Part shown: in pieces, positions 28,833-39,616 of the stretch
How the letters are laid out: each line of letters starts with the position of its first letter
Numbering within the stretch: the first letter of the stretch is position 1
Source: Halomonas caseinilytica
GTDB taxonomy: Bacteria > Pseudomonadota > Gammaproteobacteria > Pseudomonadales > Halomonadaceae
Length of the DNA: 64,000 bases
NCBI RefSeq assembly: GCF_001662305.1
Contig: NZ_BDEP01000017.1
Span: 186,001-250,000 of the forward strand
Reading direction: 5' to 3'
The notes under the pieces: generated by a model
What the model was told of the DNA's origin: nothing
What the model saw: only the letters and a program-made list of their open reading frames with translations
Databases searched by the model: none
Position numbers and translations under genes: made by a program

Positions 28833-30212
28833 ATGTCTGACCGCGTTACCCCTCATGCGCGTTCGGCTGCCGCGACGACTTCGTTGCTGCCCGGCGGCAA
28901 CAGGCATCGCGTCATCCTGCGCCTCGCCCTGCCGATCATCGGCGGCATGCTCAGCCAGAGCCTGCTGAACCTGATCGACGCGGCCATGGTGGGCGCCTTG
29001 GGTGAGATTCCGCTGGCCGGCGTCGGCATAGGTGGCTATGCCATCTTCTTGATCACCGCCGTGATGTTCGGGCTGTCGTCCGGAGTACAGGCCCAGACCG
29101 CGAGGCGCCACGGCGAGCAGGCTTGGGGGCGGCGAGCCCAGGCCCTGAATGCAGGGCTCGCCATCGCCCTGGTCGTCGCCGTACCCTTGACCCTGCTCTG
29201 TCTGTGGCAGGCGCCACGGCTGATGACCTGGATCAATCAGGATCCAGCGGTGAATGCCGAGGCGGTGACCTATTTCCGCTGGCGCGTGGTATCGCTGATC
29301 CCGGTGGCCATGATCTTCTGCTTTCGCGGCTACTGGAACGGCATTCAGCGTACAGGCCTCTACCTGCGCATCATGCTGGCGATGCACCTGGTCAACGGCC
29401 TGGCCAGCGCCGGGCTGATCTTCGGTCTCGCGGGATTGCCCGCCATGGGTGCCGCTGGCGCCGGTGCCGGCACCACGCTGTCGCTGTACGTGGGGCTGGC
29501 GATCTGGGCCACCTACAGCCTGCGTCACGCCATGGCCAGTGGTTTTCTCGCCGCACGCCCTCATCTCGAGACGTTGCTGACGACCCTGCGGCTGGCCATT
29601 CCCCACTCCTTCCAGCAGATATGGTTCGCCGCCGGCTACGCGATGCTGTTCTGGATCCTCGGCCATATCGATACCGCCAGCGTGGCGGTGGGTCACGTGC
29701 TGGTGAACCTCTCGCTGCTGCTGATACTGCCCGGCGTCGGTCTGGGTATGGCGGCCATGAGCCTGGTGGGGCAATCGTTGGGTCGGCAGGACCATCGCGA
29801 CGCACATCGCTGGGGCTGGGACGTGGTGCGCGTCGCCCTGCCTTGCCTGCTGCTTCTGGCCCTGCCGTTGCTGGCCTTTCCCGAGGCGGTTCTGGGGACC
29901 TTTTTGCACGATGCCGATCTCATCGCGCTCGGACGGTTCCCCTTGCAGCTCACCGCCATGATGATCGTGCTGGATGCCGCCGCCCTGGTGTTTGCCCAGG
30001 CCCTGCTTGGCGCCGGCGCCAATCGCACCGTGATGACCACAACCCTGGCCCTGCAATGGCTGGTCTTCCTGCCGCTTGCCTGGTGGGTCGGCGTCCACCA
30101 GGGCTTTGGCCTGGTCGGCATCTGGTGGGTACAACTCGGCTACCGATGCCTGAATTCCACCTGGTTCGCCGTCATCTGGCAGCGAGGCCGCTGGGCGTCA
30201 CTGAGCATGTGA
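28833..30212 (+). CDS. MATE-family efflux transporter (NorM/DinF-like)
   Basis: Inner-membrane multidrug and toxic-compound extrusion protein of 459 aa with about 12 TM helices and two MatE repeats. The first repeat has LALPIIGGMLSQSLLNLIDAAMVGALG and the second AIPHSFQQIWFAAGYAMLFWILGHIDTASVAVGHV. It exports cationic compounds using an Na+ or H+ gradient. The start at 28833 follows the metH TGA by one base, so it is translationally coupled to metH. The physiological link to metH is not obvious. DinF is the closest subfamily by feel. Confidence 0.85.
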   Translation: MSDRVTPHARSAAATTSLLPGGNRHRVILRLALPIIGGMLSQSLLNLIDAAMVGALGEIPLAGVGIGGYAIFLITAVMFGLSSGVQAQTARRHGEQAWGRRAQALNAGLAIALVVAVPLTLLCLWQAPRLMTWINQDPAVNAEAVTYFRWRVVSLIPVAMIFCFRGYWNGIQRTGLYLRIMLAMHLVNGLASAGLIFGLAGLPAMGAAGAGAGTTLSLYVGLAIWATYSLRHAMASGFLAARPHLETLLTTLRLAIPHSFQQIWFAAGYAMLFWILGHIDTASVAVGHVLVNLSLLLILPGVGLGMAAMSLVGQSLGRQDHRDAHRWGWDVVRVALPCLLLLALPLLAFPEAVLGTFLHDADLIALGRFPLQLTAMMIVLDAAALVFAQALLGAGANRTVMTTTLALQWLVFLPLAWWVGVHQGFGLVGIWWVQLGYRCLNSTWFAVIWQRGRWASLSM

Positions 30213-30229
30213 CGAGAGGTGGGGCCGAG

Positions 30230-30259
30230 AGGACATGACCCGACATGCCTGTCCTTTTT
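30230..30259 (+). terminator. Probable terminator of the metH-MATE operon
   Basis: AGGACA (30230-30235) and TGTCCT (30250-30255) pair as a 6-bp stem, followed by a run of T (30255-30259). Confidence 0.45.
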
Positions 30260-30279
30260 CTCTATCCCTCATTCCATTT

Positions 30280-30376
30280 CGAATATAAACTATGCACATT
30301 TATTCTTTTCTCGTATAAAGATCACCCGGTAAGCTAGTCGCAACCGTGCCACTTCCCTATCGAAGGAAGGCGTCGA
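30280..30376 (+). promoter_or_regulatory. AT-rich cysI promoter region
   Basis: AT-rich stretch (about 30280-30325) with TATAAA elements at about 30285 and 30316, lacking good -35 hexamers. This fits an activator-dependent promoter; CysB would be the expected activator for cysI, by inference only. Confidence 0.35.
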
Positions 30377-32029
30377 ATGTATCGCTACGACAATCATGAC
30401 CAAACCCTGGTGGACGAGCGCGTCGCCCAGTTCCGTGACCAGATGCGCCGTTATCTCGAGGGCAAGATCAGTGATGAGGAATTCCTGCCGCTGCGTGTGC
30501 AGAACGGTCTCTACATCCAGCGTTACGCCCCCATGCTGCGTATCGCCATCCCCTACGGGATGCTGGCCTCCTACCAGCTGCGCAAGCTCGGCGAGATTGC
30601 CGCGCGTTACGACCGAGGGTACGGTCACTTCACCACGCGCACCAATTTGCAGCTGAACTGGCCGAAGCTCGAGGACGTGCCGGACATCCTGGCCGATCTG
30701 GCCAGCGTGCAGATGCATGCCATCCAGACCAGCGGCAACGATATCCGCAACACCACCACCGACCAGTTCTCCGGCATCGCGGCCGACGAGGATGTCGACC
30801 CGCGCCCCTGGTGCGAACTGATCCGTCAGTGGTCGACCTTCCATCCGGAGTTCGCCTATCTGCCGCGCAAGTTCAAGATCGCCGTGACCGGTGCCGAAGA
30901 GGACCGTGCGGCCATCCAGGTTCACGATGTGGGCCTGCGCTTCTGGCGCGACTACGCCGGCGAAGTTCGCGTCAAGGTACTCGCCGGCGGCGGCCTGGGC
31001 CGCACACCGATGATCGGTGCCGTGATGTGCGAGGACCTGCCGTGGCGGCACCTGCTCACCTATCTGGAAGCCCTGGTGCGGGTGTACAACCAGTTCGGCC
31101 GCCGAGACAACAAGTTCAAGGCGCGCATCAAGATTCTGGTCAAGGCATTGGGCATCGACGAGTTCCGGCGCCGTGTCGAGGAAGAATGGGCCCATCTCAA
31201 GGACGGCCCCCAGACCTTGACCGAGGAAGCCGTCTCCGCCGTGGCCGCTCACTTCGTCGATCCGCCCCGCCGTGAGGTCACCCAGGACGCCATCGAGGCC
31301 TACGAGCGCCTGCGCGGGGAAAACCGTGCCTTTGCCCGCTTCGTGACCAACAACGTCACCGACCACAAGGTGGCCGGCTACAAGGCCGTGACCCTTTCGC
31401 TCAAGCGCTCCGGCCATTCACCTGGCGACGTGACCTCCGAGGACATGGCCGCAGTGGCGGATCTGGCCGACGAGTTCAGCTATGGCGAACTGCGCGTCAC
31501 CCACGAGCAGAACCTGGTGCTGACCGATGTGCCCGTGGATCGCATGGAGGAGCTCTGGCAGCGTCTCGATGAACTCGGCATGGCCAACCCCACCGTGGGC
31601 ACCCTGGCGGATCTGATCTGCTGCCCGGGCGGCGATTACTGCTCTCTGGCCAACGCCAAGTCGATTCCGGTCGCCCAGGCGATCCAGGAACGCTTCGAGA
31701 ACCTGGACTTCCTCTACGACCTGGGGCCCCTGGAACTCAACATCTCGGGCTGCATGAACGCCTGTGGCCACCATCACGTGGGCCATATCGGTATTCTCGG
31801 CGTCGACAAGAAGGGCGAGGAGTATTATCAGATCTCGCTTGGCGGCAGCCAGGGCAACGAGTCCTCCCTGGGCAAGATTCTCGGGCCTTCCTTCTATCGC
31901 GAGGATGTGACGGACGTGATCGACAAGCTGTTGCAGGTCTACATCGGCGAGCGCACTCCCGACGAGACCTTCCTCGATACTTATCGCCGCATTGGCCTGA
32001 AACCCTTCAAGGAGCATGTCTATGCCTGA
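30377..32029 (+). CDS. cysI: Sulfite reductase hemoprotein (nitrite/sulfite reductase family)
   Basis: Siroheme and 4Fe-4S enzyme of 550 aa that reduces sulfite to sulfide for cysteine synthesis. Two ferredoxin-like half-domains and two NIR_SIR domains are present. The cluster and siroheme ligands are in CCPGGDYC and NISGCMNACGHHHVG. This is the single-polypeptide type found in pseudomonads. The ATG at 30377 follows GAAGGAAGG. It overlaps the DUF934 gene by 8 bases, the standard partner in this lineage. Confidence 0.92.
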   Translation: MYRYDNHDQTLVDERVAQFRDQMRRYLEGKISDEEFLPLRVQNGLYIQRYAPMLRIAIPYGMLASYQLRKLGEIAARYDRGYGHFTTRTNLQLNWPKLEDVPDILADLASVQMHAIQTSGNDIRNTTTDQFSGIAADEDVDPRPWCELIRQWSTFHPEFAYLPRKFKIAVTGAEEDRAAIQVHDVGLRFWRDYAGEVRVKVLAGGGLGRTPMIGAVMCEDLPWRHLLTYLEALVRVYNQFGRRDNKFKARIKILVKALGIDEFRRRVEEEWAHLKDGPQTLTEEAVSAVAAHFVDPPRREVTQDAIEAYERLRGENRAFARFVTNNVTDHKVAGYKAVTLSLKRSGHSPGDVTSEDMAAVADLADEFSYGELRVTHEQNLVLTDVPVDRMEELWQRLDELGMANPTVGTLADLICCPGGDYCSLANAKSIPVAQAIQERFENLDFLYDLGPLELNISGCMNACGHHHVGHIGILGVDKKGEEYYQISLGGSQGNESSLGKILGPSFYREDVTDVIDKLLQVYIGERTPDETFLDTYRRIGLKPFKEHVYA

Positions 32030-32534
32030 ACAGCGTACCCTGATTGCCGATCGCCGCGTCCAGCAAGACGACTGGGTGCTCCTCGAGGAAGGCGCTGAGC
32101 GTCCCGCGGACGCCGGTGTCATCGTCCCTGTGGCGGAGTGGCTGGAGGCCCCGGGCAAGGATGTCGCCCCACTGCTGAGCAGCGACACCGAGCTCACCCC
32201 CGAACTCGCCGGGCAACTGCTTGATGCGCCATTGATTGCCATCGACTTTCCCAAGTTCACCGATGGCCGCGGTTACAGCATCGCACGCCTGCTGCGGGAG
32301 CGTTACGGTTACGCTGGCCAGATTCGCGCCGTGGGGGATGTGTTGATCGATCAGCTGTTCTACATGTCGCGGTGCGGCTTCAATGCCTTCCTGCTGCGCG
32401 AGGACCAGATCGTCGAAGATGCCCTGAATGCCCTGGACACCTTCAGCCTGAGCTACCAGCCCGGCACCGACACCGAGGAGCCGCTGTTCCGGCGTAGGAT
32501 GCGCGAGGCCCGCCGCGAGCAGGCTGTCGCCTGA
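32022..32534 (+). CDS. DUF934 protein, sulfite-reductase partner
   Basis: Protein of 170 aa of the DUF934 family (IAIDFPKFTDGRGYSIARLLRERYGYAGQIRAVGDVLIDQLFYMSRCGFNAF). It is almost always encoded next to cysI in beta- and gammaproteobacteria and is thought to help sulfite reduction; the biochemical role is unproven. ATG 32022 has GGAG 7 bases upstream; the ATG at 32016 abuts that site. Overlap with cysI implies coupling. A strong terminator follows. Confidence 0.88.
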   Translation: MPEQRTLIADRRVQQDDWVLLEEGAERPADAGVIVPVAEWLEAPGKDVAPLLSSDTELTPELAGQLLDAPLIAIDFPKFTDGRGYSIARLLRERYGYAGQIRAVGDVLIDQLFYMSRCGFNAFLLREDQIVEDALNALDTFSLSYQPGTDTEEPLFRRRMREARREQAVA

Positions 32535-32594
32535 CGCTGCCCTCCGCAGGTGAATCCTGTCGCCATCACGCTCGTGACGACACCTGAAGCCTGA

Positions 32595-32622
32595 AAAAGC
32601 CGGCCATCATTGGCCGGCTTTT
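32595..32622. terminator. Bidirectional terminator
   Basis: AAAAGCCGGCCA (32595-32606), loop TCAT, TGGCCGGCTTTT (32611-32622): a 12-bp stem with A-run and T-run on either side. It serves the cysI operon on the plus strand and the convergent Smr gene. Confidence 0.85.
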
Positions 32623-32654
32623 GCGTTCCTTGCTCCTTCCTTTCTTAACTGTTC

Positions 32655-33248
32655 TCAGCCACGACGCTTCTGTTGTCGCTCGCGATTGGCGGCGCGGGCA
32701 CGCTCGCTCTTGCGCAACATGACCCAGGTGGCCCCGATACCGCCATCACGCTGCCCCGCCGAGGCAAACGCCTGTACCTCGTCCAGGGTGGCGAGCCACT
32801 TGGCAAGATAGGAACGCAGCACGTTGGGCGAGCTGTCGATCTCGCGACCGCGGCCATGCACGATCAACACCGAGCGCAGGTCATGTTCGCGAGCTTCGCG
32901 AAGGAACTCGGGCAAGGCACGGCGACATTCTTCCAGTGGACGGCGCAACAGATGCAGGCTGGCCTGGGCCGGATAGCCGCCATGACGCAAGCGCTCCACC
33001 ACACCCTTTTGAATGCCGTCACGACGAAATTCGAGCGGATCAAAGGGCGGCACAAGGTCAACGAAATCATCCGACAATCCCGGCGCTGCCCCGTCTTCGG
33101 CGATGGCACTTTGCCGTCGTGCCAGTTGAGCTTCGCTGGGACCGCGCCGCGAACGGCCGGGATCGGCACGGTCTGCCCCGCCACGCACGGGGCGGACCTC
33201 ACCCACCAGTGCCCGGAAATCCATCTCATCATGTCGGGACTGTGTCAT
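32655..33248 (-). CDS. Smr-domain protein (MutS2 C-terminal nuclease domain)
   Basis: Protein of 197 aa. The N-terminal half is charged and disordered (RPVRGGADRADPGRSRRGPSE). The C-terminal Smr domain carries LHLLRRPLEECRRALPEFLREA and VLIVHGRGREIDSSPNVLRSYLAKWL (a match to LDLHG...HGKG family motifs). Stand-alone Smr proteins are DNA or RNA nickases in DNA repair or ribosome rescue (SmrA/SmrB type). The ATG at 33248 has AGGAGG 5 bases upstream, which excludes the in-frame GTG two codons earlier. Convergent with cysI-DUF934. Confidence 0.85.
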   Translation of the reverse strand: MTQSRHDEMDFRALVGEVRPVRGGADRADPGRSRRGPSEAQLARRQSAIAEDGAAPGLSDDFVDLVPPFDPLEFRRDGIQKGVVERLRHGGYPAQASLHLLRRPLEECRRALPEFLREAREHDLRSVLIVHGRGREIDSSPNVLRSYLAKWLATLDEVQAFASAGQRDGGIGATWVMLRKSERARAANRERQQKRRG

Positions 33249-33316
33249 GGGCACCTCCTGCTCGAATGGGGAGCCTTCATCCTAGCGTCGCATGTCGGAC
33301 CAGCAAAGATACGCTG

Positions 33317-33336
33317 ATCCTCGGCCGGCCGAGGAT
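33317..33336. repeat. Perfect 20-bp palindrome
   Basis: A fully self-complementary sequence centred on CCGG (arms ATCCTCGGCC and GGCCGAGGAT), between the divergent Smr and cyclotransferase genes. It may be a dimeric regulator site. Nothing else was seen in this 200-base gap. Confidence 0.4.
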
Positions 33337-33448
33337 GGCGGTGAACGTCCAACTCGCATGGGGCGAGAAATTTCACCAACCCGATGTTATCGTCGGCGCC
33401 GAGCGCTCGCCCCCCACAGGATGTGATTTGCATGGAACGAGACCAATC

Positions 33449-33877
33449 ATGATGACGCTGCGCCGCCTGGGGCTATTGAGCCTCTGCCTTGCGCCTTTCG
33501 CCATCGCCGCCTGGTTCTGGCTGACCTGGCTCAGTCCCTGGACCTACGAACGTCCCGATTCGCTCCCGGCAATCGCCCATGGCGAACACCATCTCTTCGT
33601 CTACGGCACCCTGCGCTATGCGCCGGTTCGCTGGCTCGTCTACGGTCGGAGCGGTGATCCGCAGCCCGTGGAACTGAATGGCTACCAACGCCAGGGACTC
33701 GATCTGGTGCCATCCGAAGAGGACAGCGTCGAGGGCCTCATGCTGACGGTCGATGAAGAAGAGCTGGCACGCCTCGACCGTTACGAACGACTGGGGATTC
33801 GCTACTATCGAGAGGAAATCACGCTCTCCAATGGGCAACGAGCCTGGGTGTATCGACGCTTGCCGTCATCGGATTGA
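33449..33877 (+). CDS. Membrane-anchored gamma-glutamylcyclotransferase-like protein
   Basis: Protein of 142 aa. The N-terminal hydrophobic segment (residues 7-27, LLSLCLAPFAIAAWFWLTWL) is a signal anchor or TM helix. It is followed by an AIG2/GGCT fold with FVYGTLR, VELNGYQRQGLDLVPSEEDSVEGLML and LDRYERLGIRYYREEITL. Soluble GGCT proteins cleave gamma-glutamyl peptides to 5-oxoproline; an N-terminally anchored form is unusual and its substrate unknown. The ATG at 33449 was used; the adjacent ATG at 33452 is equally possible. Confidence 0.7.
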   Translation: MMTLRRLGLLSLCLAPFAIAAWFWLTWLSPWTYERPDSLPAIAHGEHHLFVYGTLRYAPVRWLVYGRSGDPQPVELNGYQRQGLDLVPSEEDSVEGLMLTVDEEELARLDRYERLGIRYYREEITLSNGQRAWVYRRLPSSD

Positions 33878-34016
33878 GCTGAAATTTTTCGGATTCAAGA
33901 GGTGAATATAACGGTATAAATTTCATGTTTCTTTCTCAAACCTCCGTGAGTAGACCACCCTCTATAGAGAAAAGAGCGCGCGACGTCTCGCCACGCGACA
34001 TGACAAGAGGGTGACC

Positions 34017-34478
34017 ATGGACGCTGAACTGACATTGCTGGAAATGTTCACTCGCCTATCGACAGCCGCAGGGCTGGCACTGGTACTCGGCATCGAACGA
34101 GAGTTTCGCGGCAAGCCCGCCGGATTACGCTCTCATATGCTGGTCGCCCTGGGGGCCGCCGCTTTTCTGTTGGTCGGGCTGGAAATTCTGTTTTCCTCCA
34201 CCGGGAATGACCCGACAGCGCGCATCGACCCGACCCGCATTGTCGAAGGCGTGATCGGTGGCATCGGCTTCCTTGGCGCCGGCAGCATCATCCGCAGCGG
34301 TACCAGCGTACAAGGCATCACGACCGGCGCTTCCATCTGGCTGGCCGGCGCCATCGGCATCGCCGCGGGGTTCGGTGACCTGGCGCTAGCGGCCATGGTC
34401 ACGGTGCTCGCGCTGATCATCATGACGGTGCTGGGCGCCATCGAGCGGGCCCTGCCCTGGCACAAGCGCGATGACTGA
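34017..34478 (+). CDS. MgtC/SapB family membrane protein
   Basis: Inner-membrane protein of 153 aa with about five TM helices. The MgtC core is clear: GLALVLGIEREFRGKPAGLRSHMLVALGAAAF, then VIGGIGFLGAGSIIR and GITTGASIWLAGAIGIAAGFG. It is short because it lacks the C-terminal ACT-like domain of Salmonella MgtC. Roles in Mg2+ limitation or ATP synthase control are known for some members; here it is unproven. The ATG at 34017 follows AAGAGG; a GTG at 34011 overlaps that site. Confidence 0.88.
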   Translation: MDAELTLLEMFTRLSTAAGLALVLGIEREFRGKPAGLRSHMLVALGAAAFLLVGLEILFSSTGNDPTARIDPTRIVEGVIGGIGFLGAGSIIRSGTSVQGITTGASIWLAGAIGIAAGFGDLALAAMVTVLALIIMTVLGAIERALPWHKRDD

Positions 34479-34563
34479 GTCGAACCCGCCCGATGTTGTG
34501 GGGCTCATCGGCGACAGCCTACAATGATCGAGCTATTAGATCCGACTCGACATGAGGCCTCGC

Positions 34564-35953
<1,390 letters not shown>

Positions 35954-36055
35954 GCCGGGATCGGCCTCTTCACATGCCTGGCCGGCTCGACCCCAACATC
36001 CCTTGAGCTTGATACGCCAAGCGGCGACCATGATCGAACATTCTAGGAGAACGCC

Positions 36056-36697
36056 ATGACACGAGATATTGCCGATATACGGCGCGACTACGAAGGCGGT
36101 CGGCTCGAGGAAGATCAGGTGCCGGACGATCCCCTGGCCCTGTTCGACGAGTGGCTGGCACTGGCACTGGAGACCGAAGGCGACGACGGCAACGTCATGA
36201 CGCTGGCCACCGCCGACAGCCAAGGCATGCCTCATGCCCGGGTGGTACTGCTCAAGGACGTCAGCGAGCAAGGGCTCGTCTTCTATACCAACTACCAGAG
36301 CCACAAGGGCAGCGAGCTGGCCAATGTCCCTCATGCGGCCCTGGTCTTCTGGTGGCCCTCACTGGGTCGTCAGGTGCGCGTCGAAGGCCCCGTCGAGCAA
36401 GTCAGCGACGCGGAGTCCGACGCCTACTTCGCCAGTCGTCCCCGCGCCAGCCAGCTGGGTGCCTGGGTGGCGACCCAGAGCGTGGTCATCCCCGGCCGAA
36501 ACTGGCTCGAAGAACGTGAACAGCGCTTCCAGCGAGCCTACGAAGGCCAGGAAATCGAGCGCCCTGGCCACTGGGGCGGCTATCGCGTGGTGCCGGAAAT
36601 GATCGAGTTCTGGCAAGGCCAGCCCAGCCGCCTGCACGACCGCATCCGCTACGAGTGCCGAGCCAACGCCTGGCACCGATTCCGGCTCGCCCCCTGA
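36056..36697 (+). CDS. pdxH: Pyridoxamine 5'-phosphate oxidase
   Basis: FMN-dependent oxidase of 213 aa that converts pyridoxamine- or pyridoxine-phosphate to pyridoxal phosphate. Family motifs: MTLATADSQGMPHARVVLLKD, FYTNYQSHKGSELA, SRPRASQLGAWVATQS, and the C-terminal PNRLH-equivalent PSRLHDRIRY ending in RLAP, the conserved terminus of PdxH. The ATG at 36056 follows TAGGAGAA. Single gene, convergent with the acetyltransferase gene. Confidence 0.95.
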   Translation: MTRDIADIRRDYEGGRLEEDQVPDDPLALFDEWLALALETEGDDGNVMTLATADSQGMPHARVVLLKDVSEQGLVFYTNYQSHKGSELANVPHAALVFWWPSLGRQVRVEGPVEQVSDAESDAYFASRPRASQLGAWVATQSVVIPGRNWLEEREQRFQRAYEGQEIERPGHWGGYRVVPEMIEFWQGQPSRLHDRIRYECRANAWHRFRLAP

Positions 36698-36751
36698 AGC
36701 AACAAGCGGCGCATGGCCGCGCTCAGGCGCTGTCGCCTGGAACGGAGACGT

Positions 36752-39499
36752 TCAGTCCGTCAGCGCCTCGAGCCGATGCCGTTGCCATTCGCTGCGCGGC
36801 TCGTTGAGACGCAGCACGGCGTCCACGACCTGCTCTTCCATGTTGTAGCGCTGGCGAAACCCGAGCTGTTTCATCAGCGCTCGCATGGGATGGTTGTCGG
36901 CCATGATCTGGCCGACCATTTCCAGCGTCCCGACCCCTTTGCTGTAGCGGATCATCCTCTCCATCAACAGTTTGCCGATGCCCAGGCCTTGCAGGTCGTC
37001 GCGGATGATGATCGAGAACTCGGTGCGAATGTTGTCGGGGTCGTTCCAGACCCGCACGACCCCCAGCATTTCCTTGCTGCCATCCTCGAGCGGATGTTCG
37101 GCGATGAAGGCCATCTGGCGGTCATAGTTGATATGCGAGAGCATCGACAGGTCGCGCTGTGACAGATCGGCCTTGTTGTGAAAATACCGAAAACGAATGC
37201 TCTGCTCGGAGAGCTGAGTGTGGAAACGGGTGATCAGCGGTGCGTCCTCGGCGCGTATCGGCCGGACCTCGACATCCCAGCCATTGCCGAGCGTCACCCA
37301 TTCCCGCAGTTCTTCTGGATACGGCATGATCGCAAAGCGCGCCGGCTCGCCCAGGTCCATGGCAAAATCCACGGCCACTATGCCATCGCGATTGAGCAGG
37401 ACAGGGTTGAGCTCCAGTCCCTTCAAGGTCGGCAGGTCAGTGGCCATCTGCGAGAGCTTGACCAGCAGCTCGCAAATGCGCTCGATATCGCGTTCCGGAT
37501 CGCTCGAATGTTCACGAATCATGCGTGCCGCATGGGTACGGCCGACCACATCCGCCGCCAAGGTCATGTTCAATGGTGGAAGAGCCACCTGGCGATCGGC
37601 CAGAATGTTCACCTTGTAGCCACCGATGCCGAACACGATCAACGGACCGAACACCGGATCCCGCGTGATGCCCGCGCACAACTGCATGGAATGCTTGCCG
37701 CGCTGCATCGCCTGAAGGCAATACTCGCGGATGGTGAAATCGGGAAACTTTTCGCGCACCTTGTCGCCCAGACGCGTCACGCCCTCGGCCACCTCCTCGG
37801 GGGTGGCCAGATCCTGCAACAATCCCGCCGAGAGCTTGTGTGGATGCCGCCGATAGCGGAAAGGCCGGCAGTTGCCATCATGGACGACCTTGAGCGCCAT
37901 GGGGCCATCGAAACCTTGCGCTGCATCGTCGGCCTCCTCGGGCGTCATCAGGTAACGGCTGGGCGCCGAGGGAATACCATAGGTCTCGAGGACCCGTGAC
38001 ACTTCCGAGTGATCGAGACTCTCTCGCCCCTGCTCCCTGGAGCTTTCGATCAGTTCGCGACAGTGAGCCCGGATCGCCGGTGTCGTGGCGAAAGGCAAGC
38101 TCGGGGGTGTTTCCTGGAGCAGCGATTGCACTCGCTGGTAATCGACCATGTGCATGAAGGCCTTGACGGCCTTCTCCGGCGAGATATAGGTAGGAATACC
38201 GGCCTGGTTGCACTCGTGTCGAGCCGACAGCGCCTCCTCCAGGCCCATCCAACTGGTCAGCAGGTTGCGCTTGAAGCGCTTACGGGCATCGATGATGGCC
38301 CGCGCCGTCTCCAGCGATGGCGCCAGGCGGGTTGGCGCATGTACCACCAGCACGGCATCGACACCAGGGTCGGCGGCGACCCGTTCCAGGGTCTCGACGA
38401 ACTGCGCCGGCGTCGCGAGACCGCCCAGATCGACGGGGTTCTCGCCAGGCTTGCTGCGATCGCGCTGCTCCTGTCGCAGGTGCTGTTGCGTCGCGGCCTC
38501 GAAGGTGGCCAGGCGGCCGCCGGCACTGATCAGCTTGTCGATGGCCAGCATCGCCGGCCCCAGGCCATTGGACACCACCGCCAGGCGGTCACCGCGCAGG
38601 GGCTTCATGCGCGAGAGGGTCTCCAGTGCGTCGAACAACGCATCGGAGTCGTCGACGCGCACCACCCCGGCACGCGCGAAAGCCGCATCGAAAACCTGAT
38701 CCCGGTTGGCGATGCCCGGTGTTGCCGGCAGGTTGGAAATATCCGATTCGGCAGTGCGCCCGCTCTTGATGGCCAGCACCAACCGATGACGCGAGGCATC
38801 GCGCATCGCGGTCATGAAATGCTGGGCATCGAGGATACGCTCCAGGTGCAGCAGGATGGCCTGGGTCGGCGCATATTGATTGATGTAGTCGATCAGGTCG
38901 GGCAGCATCACATCGACGCTGTCGCCGAGGGTCAGCAAGTGCGAGAAGCCGATGCCTCGCCCCGCTGCCCAGTCGATCATGGCGTTGCCCAGCATGCCGG
39001 ATTGTCCCAGATAGGCCACGCGCCCACGCTTGACCGGCTGACTGGCGTAGGAGGCATTGAGTTTGCGCCCCGGCACGATCAACCCCATGCACTCGGGCCC
39101 GAGAACGCGTATGCCGGATGTTCGCGCTGCGCTCAGCATGCGTGAGCGTATCGATTCCGTTTCGCCTCGCACCTCATCAAGATGCGCGCCTCCCGACAAC
39201 ACCAACGCTGCCCGCACCCCGAAGCGCCCCAGCCGATCGATCAACGCCGGCACCGTTTCCACCGGCGAGCAGATCACCGCCAGGTCCGGCACGTGCGGCA
39301 ACCGGGAGACACGACTCACGCAGGGCACGCCGAACACCTGGTCATAGCCCTTGGGATTGAGTGCCCAGACTTCGCCGCCGAATCCGCCTTCGCGCAGGTT
39401 GCGCAGGACCAGTCCACCCATGGAATGGGGCTTCTCGGACGCACCGACCACCACGATGCTGCGCGGCTCGAAGAAGTGGGACAGGAAGCGGGTGCTCAT
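36752..39499 (-). CDS. Pat-type protein lysine acetyltransferase (NDP-forming CoA-ligase-like + GNAT)
   Basis: Protein of 915 aa. The first 700 residues resemble NDP-forming acyl-CoA synthetase: CoA-binding domain (FFEPRSIVVVGASEKPHSMGGLVLRNL), succinyl-CoA-ligase-like domain and an ATP-grasp segment (YGIPSAPSRYLMTPEEADDAAQGFDGPMALKVV). The C-terminal 190 residues are a GNAT domain with acetyl-CoA motif RDDLQGLGIGKLL. This is the architecture of Salmonella Pat/E. coli PatZ, which acetylates Acs-type synthetases; in those proteins the ligase part is catalytically dead. The ATG at 39499 has GGAG 7 bases upstream. It is divergent from a deacetylase-family gene. Confidence 0.88.
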   Translation of the reverse strand: MSTRFLSHFFEPRSIVVVGASEKPHSMGGLVLRNLREGGFGGEVWALNPKGYDQVFGVPCVSRVSRLPHVPDLAVICSPVETVPALIDRLGRFGVRAALVLSGGAHLDEVRGETESIRSRMLSAARTSGIRVLGPECMGLIVPGRKLNASYASQPVKRGRVAYLGQSGMLGNAMIDWAAGRGIGFSHLLTLGDSVDVMLPDLIDYINQYAPTQAILLHLERILDAQHFMTAMRDASRHRLVLAIKSGRTAESDISNLPATPGIANRDQVFDAAFARAGVVRVDDSDALFDALETLSRMKPLRGDRLAVVSNGLGPAMLAIDKLISAGGRLATFEAATQQHLRQEQRDRSKPGENPVDLGGLATPAQFVETLERVAADPGVDAVLVVHAPTRLAPSLETARAIIDARKRFKRNLLTSWMGLEEALSARHECNQAGIPTYISPEKAVKAFMHMVDYQRVQSLLQETPPSLPFATTPAIRAHCRELIESSREQGRESLDHSEVSRVLETYGIPSAPSRYLMTPEEADDAAQGFDGPMALKVVHDGNCRPFRYRRHPHKLSAGLLQDLATPEEVAEGVTRLGDKVREKFPDFTIREYCLQAMQRGKHSMQLCAGITRDPVFGPLIVFGIGGYKVNILADRQVALPPLNMTLAADVVGRTHAARMIREHSSDPERDIERICELLVKLSQMATDLPTLKGLELNPVLLNRDGIVAVDFAMDLGEPARFAIMPYPEELREWVTLGNGWDVEVRPIRAEDAPLITRFHTQLSEQSIRFRYFHNKADLSQRDLSMLSHINYDRQMAFIAEHPLEDGSKEMLGVVRVWNDPDNIRTEFSIIIRDDLQGLGIGKLLMERMIRYSKGVGTLEMVGQIMADNHPMRALMKQLGFRQRYNMEEQVVDAVLRLNEPRSEWQRHRLEALTD

Positions 39500-39616
39500 C
39501 GAATACTCCGTCGGAGGACAGAAAGACCACAGGCTTGTTTCTGTGTACGACTTATTGCCAGTGTCATGCAAGGACTTCCCACCCCTATCGTAGGCGCAAC
39601 CCAGCGGAGGGTACGC
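39500..39616. promoter_or_regulatory. Divergent acetyltransferase/deacetylase promoter region
   Basis: A 117-base spacer shared by the Pat-type gene (minus) and the deacetylase gene (plus). It implies joint control of the two opposing activities. No clear dyad or hexamer pair could be assigned. Confidence 0.35.

Noticed and set aside
27029..28834. Long minus-strand open frame (601 codons) opposite metH
   Set aside because: Antisense shadow of metH; composition (many His, Asp, Leu, Val) is that of a codon-bias artefact.
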